Below, piece by piece: positions 1 through 8,573 of a DNA stretch of 64,000 nucleotides. Positions within the stretch are counted from its first letter, which is position 1. Every line of letters begins with the position of its first letter. The stretch is from Streptococcus macedonicus ACA-DC 198. Lineage in GTDB: Bacteria > Bacillota > Bacilli > Lactobacillales > Streptococcaceae. The stretch is taken from assembly GCA_000283635.1 (NCBI GenBank), contig HE613569.1, positions 2,009,501-2,073,500 on the forward strand. Direction: 5' to 3'. The notes beneath the pieces are model-generated. The model was not told the origin of the DNA, ran no database searches, and was given only the letters and a program-made list of their open reading frames with translations. The position numbers and the translations under genes are program-made.

Positions 1-712
<712 letters not shown>

Positions 713-973
713 CTAGCTACCACAAAAAACAGTTGTGGGCATTTTTTAATATTGTCATGATTAAACAGTAATCAAACTGAGAATTTGAGACTGAAAAGCT
801 CATTAATCTTTTGCCTTGTATTATTAAAAATACAAAGCACAACCTTTACGATTTTACCAAAAATCACATCTTTTGTCATGTCTCTCTGATTTAGTGTGCT
901 ATCTCTAATACAATATGATATAATTGAAAACGTGGAAGTAACTATTTTTTAAGGGAAGTAAAGGAGGTCCATT

Positions 974-1732
974 ATGAAAGCTTCAGAAACACGTCGAAAA
1001 GCTAGAGAATTTCTTAAAACACTCTCTGGTAAGTATCAACTGTTTATTGTTCCTATTGTGTTAGCGATTCTTACCGTTTCAATTTCTTATCATCAAGCGA
1101 TTTTTACAACAAGCAACGGTATTGAATTTAGCATTACAGAATCAGTTCCAAGTATCATTGGAATTCTATCTACACTATTTCTTGCGTCAGCAAGTTATGC
1201 TGTACTTGATGTGATTCGCCTCAAACGCGACCACGTCGAAGTAGGGGACAACATGATTGTCTTTTCAAACGAATTATTTGGGAAATACGTTTTGACAGCT
1301 CTTTTGAAATGGCTATTTATCTTCCTCTGGTCATTGATTGCTGGTGTTGGAATGTTCATTTTCGTTATCGGAGTTACTTATGCAGCTGTGGATGATTCTG
1401 CTGCGGGCTGGGGCATTGTGATTATTGGTTTGATTGCGATGATTGCAGGATTTGTACTTGCTATTATGAAAAACTATTCATACAGCATGACAACCTACAT
1501 CCTTTATGATGATGTCCAAAACGGCACTTATGAAGGTCCTCGTAGCATTATTGATAAGAGTACAAAACTAATGAAAGGAAACAGATGGCGTTTCTTCTGC
1601 CTACAATTTAGCTTCATTGGTTGGCATATTTTAACAGCATTCACTTATGGTTTACTTTACTTCTACACACTACCATATACCACAACTGCTATCCTCTTCT
1701 TCTACGAAGATTTACTAGAAAATGCTGAATAA
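974..1732 (+). CDS. DUF975 family integral membrane protein
   Basis: 252 residues with about five or six hydrophobic segments, starting MKASETRRKAREFLK, the charged N-terminus usual for DUF975 proteins. The middle has long hydrophobic runs (FIFLWSLIAGVGMFIFVIGV, GIVIIGLIAMIAGF), and the conserved-looking block YSMTTYILYDD comes before the last membrane pair. The family is common in Firmicutes and its function is unknown. The start is supported by AAAGGAGG seven bases upstream. An extended -10 (TGATATAAT, 916-924) lies about 50 bases upstream without a clear -35. The gene stands alone between tgt and perR and ends at its own terminator. Confidence 0.85.
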   Translation: MKASETRRKAREFLKTLSGKYQLFIVPIVLAILTVSISYHQAIFTTSNGIEFSITESVPSIIGILSTLFLASASYAVLDVIRLKRDHVEVGDNMIVFSNELFGKYVLTALLKWLFIFLWSLIAGVGMFIFVIGVTYAAVDDSAAGWGIVIIGLIAMIAGFVLAIMKNYSYSMTTYILYDDVQNGTYEGPRSIIDKSTKLMKGNRWRFFCLQFSFIGWHILTAFTYGLLYFYTLPYTTTAILFFYEDLLENAE

Positions 1733-1740
1733 TATAACAA

Positions 1741-1771
1741 ATCACCCTAGCCTCGCTAAGGTGATTTTTTT
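1741..1771 (+). terminator. Rho-independent terminator after the DUF975 gene
   Basis: The inverted repeat ATCACC-TAGC / GCTA-GGTGAT is followed by seven T residues. It lies 9 bases after the DUF975 stop codon and may also serve perR from the other side only weakly, because the T-run is on the plus strand. Confidence 0.85.
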
Positions 1772-1807
1772 ATGTTCAGGTTTATGACCAAAGTCCAACT
1801 TGAACTT

Positions 1808-2305
1808 TTACTTATCCTCGTAATAGATCATAAAAGATTTGCCTGTTGCTTTTAGTTTTTCTTGGCATTTTGGGCAAATACCATAAGCTGTCAGTTGAAT
1901 TTTTGTGATTTGATAACCTGTTTGTTCATAAGCTTCTTTACCAATATCAATGGCATCAACATCCATAAAATCAGCAATTTCACCACAGTTCTTACAAACA
2001 ATGTTAATGTGCTGATGTCCCATAAAATCATAGTAAGTTGTGGTATCATTTGTTACTTTTAACTCAGTAACAAATCCTTCATCAACCAATACTTTCATAT
2101 TGTTATAAACCGTTGCTAAACTCATATTAGGGTGTTCTGGTAATAGGTCTCTATAAATTTTATCGGCACTAGGGTGCTCATGACTATTTATAATATAAGC
2201 AATAATGGCTTTACGAGTCTCCGTTATACGGATGTGTTTCTTTTTGAGATGCTCAATGACATTCTCATAGGCATCCAAAGGACGGTGGTGAGTGTGAACA
2301 TCCAT
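1808..2305 (-). CDS. perR: Peroxide-responsive Fur-family repressor PerR
   Basis: 165 residues. The N-terminal winged helix carries RITETRKAIIAYI and the recognition region NMSLATVYNNMKVLVDEGFV. The C-terminal dimerisation domain has TTYYDFMGHQHINIVC and two CxxC pairs (CKNCG near 104, CPKCQ near 144) that hold the structural zinc. The leading HTHH stretch and overall sequence match streptococcal PerR, which represses peroxide-defence and metal genes and is inactivated by metal-catalysed oxidation of His. SD AAGGAGAG lies upstream of the ATG. The monocistronic layout matches other streptococci. The assignment over Fur or Zur rests on sequence similarity to streptococcal PerR recalled from memory. 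Confidence 0.92.
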   Translation of the reverse strand: MDVHTHHRPLDAYENVIEHLKKKHIRITETRKAIIAYIINSHEHPSADKIYRDLLPEHPNMSLATVYNNMKVLVDEGFVTELKVTNDTTTYYDFMGHQHINIVCKNCGEIADFMDVDAIDIGKEAYEQTGYQITKIQLTAYGICPKCQEKLKATGKSFMIYYEDK

Positions 2306-2495
2306 TATAGCTCTCCTTATCTAATTTACTAAGTTAATTATAACATAGTTTAAAAAAGTACATGTCAAGATACGCTCACCTATTTTATTACAAAAATCAG
2401 ATAATTTCAAGTTACTGAGAGATTTTTTAGTAAAAAATTGATGAAATCGGATTTCTTTACTTTTGGATTTTTTTATAAATACCGACATAAATTTC

Positions 2496-2525
2496 TTGAC
2501 TATTTCTCGGATTTGGTCTTACAAT
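2496..2525 (+). promoter_or_regulatory. padC promoter flanked by a repeated CGACATAAA motif
   Basis: -35 TTGACT (2496-2501), 18-base spacer, -10 TACAAT (2520-2525). The nonamer CGACATAAA occurs twice in the same orientation, at 2483-2491 just upstream of the -35 and at 2540-2548 in the leader. Flanking direct copies suggest an operator; PadR is the obvious candidate ligand, but the binding is inferred. Confidence 0.6.
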
Positions 2526-2570
2526 ATATTTATCGTTAACGACATAAAATAATTAAAAGAAGATCAACAG

Positions 2571-3107
2571 ATGACAAAAACATTTAAAACTTTGGACGAT
2601 TTTTTAGGAACTCACTTTATTTACACTTATGATAATGGTTGGGAATACGAATGGTATGCTAAAAATGACCACACTGTTGATTATCGTATTCATGGCGGTA
2701 TGGTTGCTGGACGTTGGGTCAAAGACCAAGAAGCTAATATCGTTATGCTCACAGAAGGTGTTTATAAAGTTGCTTGGACAGAACCAACTGGTACTGATGT
2801 TGCCCTTGATTTCGTGCCTAATGAGAAAAAATTGAACGGTACGATTTTCTTTCCTGCTTGGGTTCATGAACATCCTGAAATTACAGTTTGCTTCCAAAAT
2901 GAACACATTGATTTAATGGAAGAATCCCGCGAAAAATACGCTACTTATCCAAAATTAGTCGTTCCTGAATTTGCTCACATTACCTATATGGGTGATGCGG
3001 GGCAAAATAACGAAGATGTCATCTCTGAAGCACCATACGAAGGCTTACCAGACGACATTCGTAATGGGAAATACTTTGATGATAATTACAAACGTTTGAA
3101 AAAATAA
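2571..3107 (+). CDS. padC: Phenolic acid decarboxylase
   Basis: 178 residues, the usual length for PadC/PAD. The enzyme removes CO2 from p-coumaric, ferulic and caffeic acids to give vinyl phenols, a detoxification of plant hydroxycinnamates, and needs no cofactor. Visible family blocks are [27 protein letters not shown] at the start (the Tyr pair that contacts the substrate carboxylate), [16 protein letters not shown], and [12 protein letters not shown] with HITYMGDAG near the C-terminus. SD GAAGATC is only moderate. The gene lies just upstream of a padR-like regulator on the same strand, the classical partner, which is broken here. Confidence 0.95.
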   Translation: MTKTFKTLDDFLGTHFIYTYDNGWEYEWYAKNDHTVDYRIHGGMVAGRWVKDQEANIVMLTEGVYKVAWTEPTGTDVALDFVPNEKKLNGTIFFPAWVHEHPEITVCFQNEHIDLMEESREKYATYPKLVVPEFAHITYMGDAGQNNEDVISEAPYEGLPDDIRNGKYFDDNYKRLKK

Positions 3108-3171
3108 TTATCTAATCTGGCGAATTCTTGCTATACTAGTTATAAACAACTATTCATTACAAGGAGGTCTT

Positions 3172-3726
3172 ATGCCTAAAGAACGTCTCTTACCCTATAT
3201 CATTTTGGGGATTGTCAAACATTCTTCACCGATTACTGGCCAGGCTATTACGAAACAATTTGACAATGAGATTGGCGAATTTTGGCGTGCTTCTCATAGT
3301 CAGATTTACCCTGAATTAAAACGTATGTCCAATGACAATTGGCTCAAACAAACGACCTCTGAAGATAATGCTAAGGAAAAATATTACCAATTAACGAGTG
3401 AGGGGGAAGCAATTCTTTCTAACTAGTTAGAGGAGACGGTCGAGGAAGCGCCTATTCAAAAGGACCTTTTCTCTTTAAAAATGTTCTTTATCCACGACCA
3501 ATCTAATCCACGGATTTTGTCCTTATTAGAGGAAGAACGTCAGATTTTGCTAGAACAGCTGGCGCATTTTAAAATGCGAGAAAAATTACTTTTTTCAAGC
3601 CCAAAAGATATTAATCGCGCCTATGGTCACTACCTTATCCTAAGCCGCGCCATTTCACGCGTTAGCAGTCAATTAAGCTGGATTGAGGACACTATCCAGC
3701 AATGGCAGAAACATCAAAAAAACTGA
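3172..3726 (+). pseudogene. padR: PadR family regulator interrupted by one in-frame amber codon
   Basis: PadR represses padC until phenolic acids are present. The reading frame begins at ATG 3172 after ACAAGGAGG. It encodes the PadR winged helix (LLPYIILGIVKHSSPITGQAITKQF, then FWRASHSQIYPELKRM) and stops at TAG 3424-3426. The same frame is open again to a TGA at 3724-3726 and encodes the C-terminal helical domain (LFSLKMFFIHD..., SRAISRVSSQLSWIEDTIQQW). Without the TAG the product would be 184 residues, close to known PadR proteins. The lesion is a single base change with no frameshift. The first part alone keeps the DNA-binding domain but lacks the dimerisation helices, so it is probably inactive. 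The downstream ATG at 3481 has no good SD. Confidence 0.85.
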
Positions 3727-3757
3727 GAGTCCGCAAAAAGCGACTCTTAGTTTTTTT
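3721..3757 (+). terminator. Terminator after padR
   Basis: Imperfect 11-base inverted repeat (AACTGAGAGTC / GACTCTTAGTT) with a seven-T tail, overlapping the padR stop codon. It also lies at the 3' end of the convergent CoA-binding protein gene. Confidence 0.8.
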
Positions 3758-3763
3758 GTTAGC

Positions 3764-4186
3764 TTACAATCCTTGATATTCAATCTTGATACATTTGTTC
3801 ATGACAATTTTATCACGTCCTGCAGCTTGTAAAATATCAGCAGCTTCTTGACTTTCTAGACCAAGTTGCGCCCAGAAAATGTCGGCATCTGTTTCAATGA
3901 AATCTTTGGCAACTTCTGGTAGAAATTCACTTCGTCTGAAAACATCAACAATGTCAATGTGGACAGGAACATCTTGAAGTCTAGCATAAGCTGTCTCGTT
4001 TAAAATTTTCTGTCCTGCTAATCTTGGATTGACAGGAACAATCGTATAGCCAGCTTCTTGCATGATTTTTGAAACACCATAAGCTGGACTATTTTCACGA
4101 TGTGATAAACCAACAACAGCAATAGTTTTGGAATTTTTTAAATAATCAGCAATCACATCTTGACTAGGATTTTGAAATGTTGTCAT
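3764..4186 (-). CDS. CoA-binding (YccU-type) protein
   Basis: 140 residues with a Rossmann-like CoA_binding domain: TIAVVGLSHRENSPAYGVSKIMQEAGYTIVPVNPR at residues 18-52, then VDIVDVFRRSEFLPEVAKD, IFWAQLGLESQEAADI and a C-terminal VMNKCIKIEY motif typical of the family. Members bind CoA or acyl-CoA; the cellular role is unknown. I chose ATG 4186 (MTTFQN) because AAAGGAGGC lies directly upstream; the longer frame to 4246 has no ribosome site. Confidence 0.85.
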   Translation of the reverse strand: MTTFQNPSQDVIADYLKNSKTIAVVGLSHRENSPAYGVSKIMQEAGYTIVPVNPRLAGQKILNETAYARLQDVPVHIDIVDVFRRSEFLPEVAKDFIETDADIFWAQLGLESQEAADILQAAGRDKIVMNKCIKIEYQGL

Positions 4187-4249
4187 CTGGCTGCCTCCTT
4201 TGTATGACGTTTTTCTTAAGTATAACATAGTTGATGCAAAAACCAAGCT

Positions 4250-4282
4250 GAGGTATAAACGAGGTATAAACGAGGTATAAAA
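4250..4282. repeat. Three tandem copies of an 11-bp unit
   Basis: GAGGTATAAAC is repeated at 4250-4260 and 4261-4271, with a third copy at 4272-4282 ending in A instead of C. It is just upstream of the CoA-binding protein gene, beyond its SD. Possibly a slippage product or iterated protein-binding site; its function is unknown. Confidence 0.8.
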
Positions 4283-4319
4283 GTGCTCAATTCTTTGTAT
4301 ATTATAGTATTAATTGCAA

Positions 4320-4443
4320 AGCGCAGTAGTTGAGTGGGTTCTAATACGCTGATAAATCAGCTTTTACAACCCTACTCAACCTTGCGGGGGTGGGACGACG
4401 AAATCGAATTTCTTCGAAATTACCGATTTCTGTCCCACTCCCG
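4320..4443. repeat. Compound stem-loop intergenic element downstream of polA
   Basis: Two adjacent foldable units. The first (about 4327-4380) pairs GTTGAGTGGGTT with AACCCTACTCAAC and holds an inner GCTGAT/ATCAGC hairpin. The second (4384-4442) is a long stem in which GGTGGGAC pairs with GTCCCAC, GAAATCG pairs with CGATTTC, and AATTTC/GAAATT closes the tip. Read on the minus strand it immediately follows polA and can terminate it, but its size and modular form suggest a dispersed streptococcal intergenic repeat. I recall similar GTGGGACGACGAAATCGA sequences from other streptococcal genomes but could not check this. Confidence 0.6.
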
Positions 4444-4454
4444 GTTTTTTATTT

Positions 4455-7091
4455 CTATTTTGCTTCGTACCATGTTTGTCCTACATTTTCGTCTGCAATG
4501 AGGGGTACTGATAAGTCAATCGCTGATTCCATGGTTTCTTTGACCAATGTTTTAACGGCTTCAAGTTCATCTTTTGGTACTTGAAGAATGATTTCATCGT
4601 GTACTTGTAGAAGCATTTTTGTCTTGAATTGACCGTCAACTAAGGCTTTGTCAAGGTTAATCATGGCAATTTTGAGAATGTCAGCTGCGCTACCTTGGAT
4701 TGGTGAGTTGATGGCTGTGCGTTCTGCAAATTGACGAATATTGAAATTACGTGAATTAATATCTGGCAACTCTCGGCGACGGTGGAAAAGCGTTTCGACA
4801 TAGCCTTTGTCTTTGGCATCACGCACCACGCGCTCCATGTAATTTTTAATGCCTGGGTAGCGCTCAAAATACGTTTCAATGTATTGTTTAGCCACTTTAC
4901 GTGGAATGCCGAGGTTATTAGCAAGTCCATAATCCGAAATGCCGTAAACAATACCAAAGTTAACAGCCTTAGCATTACGACGGTCATTTGGTGTGACATC
5001 TTCTGTTTTTTCAATGCCAAAGACACGCATGGCTGTTGACGTATGAATGTCTGCTCCTTCACGGAAAGCCGCAATCAAATGCTCATCATTTGAAATGTGA
5101 GCTAGAACACGCAATTCGATTTGTGAGTAGTCAGAACTTAAAAGCACTTCATCTTCTGTCTCTGGGACAAATGCTTTACGAATCAAGCGCCCTTGTTCTA
5201 AACGTACTGGAATGTTTTGCAAGTTAGGGTCAACACTAGACAAACGACCTGTTTGCGTCAAATCTTGTAAGTAACGGGTGTGAATTTTACCATCCTGCAA
5301 AATGAAATCCTGCAAACCAACGATATAAGTTGATTGCAATTTGGCAATTTGGCGATATTCCAAAATTTTAGATACGATTGGTGAGATTGGCGCCAATCGT
5401 TCCAAGACATCCACCGCTGTTGAATACCCTATCTTGGTTTTCTTCGTGTAGCTTGTTGGTAATTGCATCTTGTCAAAAAGCAATTCACTCAATTGTTTTG
5501 GCGAATTGATATTAAATTCCATGCCCGCCAAATCGTAAATTTCTTGTGTCAACTCATCGATAATAGCCTGGTTAGAAGCTTCCATTTCTTGAAGCGTTGT
5601 TTTTTTAACCGAAATACCTGCAATTTCCATTTTAGCAAGGACATTTGCCAACGGTTGCTCTATGTCAAAGAGAAGGCTTGCTTGTTGGTGTTCTGTCAAC
5701 TTGTCTAGCATGACTTTCTCAGAATGGTTCAAAACCACAATCTTACGTGCTAAATGGCTGAGCAGCACTGCTTTTTCAGGAACGGCACGCTTAACCCCCT
5801 TGCCATAAACAGCTTCGTCACTATCTAAAACATAATCCGTGTAAAGTCGTGCAATAGTTGACAGTTCATTGTCATCAACCGTTGATAGGAGGTATTTTGC
5901 CAAACGGCTGTCAAATGCTGGCGCTGGTAAATCAACACTCAAATGACTAAGCAAGACTTTACTACGTTTAAAATCGTAAGTTTTGATTGGTTTAGCTAGC
6001 GCTGCTTTGAACAAATCGTCCTTGAGAAGTTCAAGATTGGTTGACGCATAAATCACCTTGTCATTTCCCCAAGCAAAGCCAATGATATTTTCAACGTGAT
6101 AATTATCACCTAAAATTTCAAAATAGAAAAATTGGTCATCCGTGAACATATCCGCACTCAAGCTATCCACCTCGGTGTAGCTAACGTCGAATTTTTCTTG
6201 TTTTTTCGGAGCACCTAGATTGTCTTTAAATTGCTTGAAATCCATTTCATCGTAAAATGGTACTAATTTGTCCAAATCTGGTCCTTGATAGTTGATGTCG
6301 TCCAAACCAATGGTAATCGGTGCACTGATATTGATAGTCGCTAAAGTCTTAGATAAGAAAGCTTGCTCTTTATCATTAATCAAGTTTTCTTTCGTTTTAG
6401 ATTTTTTCATGCCGTCAATGCTTTCGTAAACACCTTCAAGGCTGCCGTATTCTAAGAGTAATTTAAGACCAGTTTTTTCGCCAATTTTTGTAACGCCAGG
6501 GATATTATCTGATTTATCCCCCATGAGCGCTTTAAGGTCAATGAATTGTTTAGGGGTGATTCCCATTTTTTCCATGAGGTAGTCTGGGGTGAATTCTTCA
6601 AATTCTGCCACACCTTTTTTGGAAATTTCGACGGTTGTGTTGTTATCAGCTAATTGAATAAGGTCTTTATCTCCGCTGACAATGGTAACGTCGTACTCGT
6701 CCTCATTTTCAGCTAATTTATCCAATGTTCCGATGATGTCATCAGCTTCATAATTTTCCAAATCATAGAAAGTAATACCAAGCGCACTAAGCATTTCACG
6801 AATGTAAGGCAATTGCTCACGGAATTCATCTGGCGTTTTGGCACGACCTGCCTTGTAATCTTTGTACATTTCTGTACGGAAAGTCGTCTTACCAGCATCA
6901 AAAGCCACCAAAACGTGCGTTGGCTGAACTCTTTCTAATAAATGATTGAGCATGAGGTGAAAACCGTAAATGGCATTAGTATGCAAACCAGCACGATTTT
7001 TAAAGCGATCAATCTGATTATACAGTGCAAAAAAAGCACGATAAGCAACGGATGACCCGTCAATTAAAAGTAATTTTTTCTTGTTTTCCAT
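4455..7091 (-). CDS. polA: DNA polymerase I
   Basis: 878 residues from ATG 7091. It fills gaps and removes RNA primers in lagging-strand synthesis and repair. The 5' nuclease domain (1-~290) shows LLLIDGSSVAYRAFFAL, the acidic cluster YEADDIIGTLD with VSGDKDLIQL, and DNIPGVTKIGEKT. A middle domain corresponds to the 3'-5' exonuclease fold; catalytic acidic residues appear poorly conserved, as in other Gram-positive PolA. The polymerase domain has motif A SSDYSQIELRVLAHIS, the O-helix RRNAKAVNFGIVYG and motif C QVHDE. The frame is open back to 7187, but start 7091 matches the family N-terminus, and an extended -10 ends six bases before it, predicting a leaderless message. Confidence 0.97.
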   Translation of the reverse strand: MENKKKLLLIDGSSVAYRAFFALYNQIDRFKNRAGLHTNAIYGFHLMLNHLLERVQPTHVLVAFDAGKTTFRTEMYKDYKAGRAKTPDEFREQLPYIREMLSALGITFYDLENYEADDIIGTLDKLAENEDEYDVTIVSGDKDLIQLADNNTTVEISKKGVAEFEEFTPDYLMEKMGITPKQFIDLKALMGDKSDNIPGVTKIGEKTGLKLLLEYGSLEGVYESIDGMKKSKTKENLINDKEQAFLSKTLATINISAPITIGLDDINYQGPDLDKLVPFYDEMDFKQFKDNLGAPKKQEKFDVSYTEVDSLSADMFTDDQFFYFEILGDNYHVENIIGFAWGNDKVIYASTNLELLKDDLFKAALAKPIKTYDFKRSKVLLSHLSVDLPAPAFDSRLAKYLLSTVDDNELSTIARLYTDYVLDSDEAVYGKGVKRAVPEKAVLLSHLARKIVVLNHSEKVMLDKLTEHQQASLLFDIEQPLANVLAKMEIAGISVKKTTLQEMEASNQAIIDELTQEIYDLAGMEFNINSPKQLSELLFDKMQLPTSYTKKTKIGYSTAVDVLERLAPISPIVSKILEYRQIAKLQSTYIVGLQDFILQDGKIHTRYLQDLTQTGRLSSVDPNLQNIPVRLEQGRLIRKAFVPETEDEVLLSSDYSQIELRVLAHISNDEHLIAAFREGADIHTSTAMRVFGIEKTEDVTPNDRRNAKAVNFGIVYGISDYGLANNLGIPRKVAKQYIETYFERYPGIKNYMERVVRDAKDKGYVETLFHRRRELPDINSRNFNIRQFAERTAINSPIQGSAADILKIAMINLDKALVDGQFKTKMLLQVHDEIILQVPKDELEAVKTLVKETMESAIDLSVPLIADENVGQTWYEAK

Positions 7092-7459
7092 GGCTTTATT
7101 ATAACATATATTGAGCTTTCGTTTGGCTTTGGAAGGTTGAAGAAATCCTTTTTTCTGAATTTCCCTAAAATGACACAAAATCTCCACTTTTATAACAGTT
7201 TTCTTGTCTTGGAGTTAATAAAGGCATTGATTTCAAAGATTACGGTGAATTTTCTGGTTTTCCTGTCTTTAACGGAAAATATTTTTTTCTCTTAAGATTT
7301 TTTTAAGGCTACCTTTTTATACTTTAACCATTCCTAAAACTTTCACAGCTGGCTTTGCTAGCTAACGTTCACTTTAGCACCCCCAAGCTAAGTGAATGTA
7401 TCTTTTTCATAATCTCCTTAAAGTCTAGCCTCTAGCTAGGCTTTTTGTGTTGAAAAAAA
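7092..7459. other. Intergenic region with two hairpins between polA and the AEC permease
   Basis: No credible gene. The region is AT-rich. Around 7368-7396 TTCACTTTAGC pairs with GCTAAGTGAA (one bulge). At 7427-7446 AGCCT/AGGCT is followed by a T-run, which would terminate a short plus-strand RNA; no strong plus promoter was found. On the minus strand an AAGGAG-ATG start gives only a 13-codon frame. Confidence 0.4.
7098..7106 (-). promoter_or_regulatory. Extended -10 of polA placed for a leaderless start
   Basis: Minus strand TGTTATAAT, with TATAAT at 7103-7098. Six bases (AAAGCC) separate it from ATG 7091-7089, so the expected +1 is the A of the start codon. No Shine-Dalgarno is present between them. 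No good -35 lies 17 bases upstream, as is common with TGn extended promoters. Leaderless transcription is inferred from spacing alone. Confidence 0.65.
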
Positions 7460-7486
7460 CACTTCCGCTATGCTGGAAGTGCCATT
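7457..7486 (-). terminator. Terminator of the AEC permease gene
   Basis: CACTTCC (7460-7466) pairs with GGAAGTG (7475-7481). On the minus strand the stem is followed by seven T residues. It lies directly after the permease stop codon. Confidence 0.85.
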
Positions 7487-7492
7487 TTATCA

Positions 7493-8437
7493 TTATAAAT
7501 AATTCACTAAATACATCAAAATTGGGACAATGAGCATAGTGAGAAGGGTTGATTCGGTCACCATAATGGCTGCGTAATCTGCGTCTGCTCCGTAAAGTTT
7601 TGCGACAACGGGGGCGTTTGTCATGACAGGCATGGCTGATTGGATGATAAAGACTTGTTTCATTAGTAATGGCATTTGCGTGTGGCTAACAATCACCATC
7701 ATTAACAGCGGAGCTACAACAAAACGCCCTAAAAGGACTAAAACATTGTCCTTACTAAAACGCAAACCTAACAGCCCTGCATTTGCCACCGAAATCCCAA
7801 TAAAAATCATCGATAGCGGGATCGTAAGGTTGCCCAAATATTGAAAGTCGCTAAGTAAAAAGGCAGGCAGTTGGATGTTCAATAGCACCAAAATCACCCC
7901 AATAATAAAACTTAAAAGCGGTGGTGAGAAAATTTTTCGTAAACTGTCACGAAAGTCAATCGTGGCAGAATGACGTCCATCTTTTTGGATAAAATAAGTT
8001 CCAATCGTCCAAAAGAAAGTCGTGTTGCACATGTAATAAACCAAAACGTAAGGAATGCTTTTATCGCCAAAAAGAGCTTGATTGATGGGCAATCCCACAA
8101 AAATGGTATTGGAATTAAAAAACATAGAGACAAACAAGCCCTGATGTTTTTTATCTACAGCAAATAGCTGCGCTACCGCCATAGCAATCGCAAGTAAAAT
8201 AATCATCGAAAGAGTAGGAAAACGCAACTGTGGCAGCATTTTTAACAATTCATCAGCCGTAAAACGACCAACAATCGTATAAATCATGTAACATGGTAAA
8301 GCCACTTTGGTAACCAATTTTGCAATCAAAGAGGGAGTCTGGTCATCAAACCAACCTTTTTTAGCTAAAACATAGCCCACCATAACCATGACCAAAATAA
8401 CTAAGACACCTGAAATACTGTTCACAAACGTTGTCAT
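7493..8437 (-). CDS. AEC family transporter (auxin efflux carrier type permease)
   Basis: 314 residues with about ten hydrophobic segments in two five-helix halves, the AEC fold. Family features: N-terminal VMVMVGYVLAKKGWF, SLIAKLVTKVALPCYMIYTIVG, the mid-protein NSNTIFVGLPINQALFGDKSI, and the C-terminal half MPVMTNAPVVAKLYGADADYAAIMVTESTLLTML, which resembles malate/organic-acid permeases. Substrate cannot be told from sequence; malate or another carboxylate is likely by family. SD AAAAGGAAG precedes the ATG. It is monocistronic. Confidence 0.88.
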   Translation of the reverse strand: MTTFVNSISGVLVILVMVMVGYVLAKKGWFDDQTPSLIAKLVTKVALPCYMIYTIVGRFTADELLKMLPQLRFPTLSMIILLAIAMAVAQLFAVDKKHQGLFVSMFFNSNTIFVGLPINQALFGDKSIPYVLVYYMCNTTFFWTIGTYFIQKDGRHSATIDFRDSLRKIFSPPLLSFIIGVILVLLNIQLPAFLLSDFQYLGNLTIPLSMIFIGISVANAGLLGLRFSKDNVLVLLGRFVVAPLLMMVIVSHTQMPLLMKQVFIIQSAMPVMTNAPVVAKLYGADADYAAIMVTESTLLTMLIVPILMYLVNYL

Positions 8438-8573
8438 TACTTACTTCCTTTTAAACGAATTATTTTCAGTATAGCATATTTTTAACATTTTCTTAAATAC
8501 TTTTCGTAATATTATTCATTCCTAGCAAAAAGCCTAAAAACTTTCGTCTCAGACTCTTCACCTATTCAATTTA

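Noticed and set aside
2320..2345. Per box upstream of perR
   Set aside because: TTATAATTAACTTAG has too many mismatches to the TTATAATNATTATAA consensus.
4250..4282. CRISPR array
   Set aside because: The 11-bp repeats are directly adjacent with no spacers; no cas genes are in the window.
4661..5708. Several 60-137 codon frames inside polA on both strands
   Set aside because: They lie wholly in the polA gene, have no SD and no family motifs.
7330..7411. AAGGAG-ATG start on the minus strand giving a 13-codon peptide upstream of polA
   Set aside because: Too short, no family similarity, and the region is dominated by hairpins.
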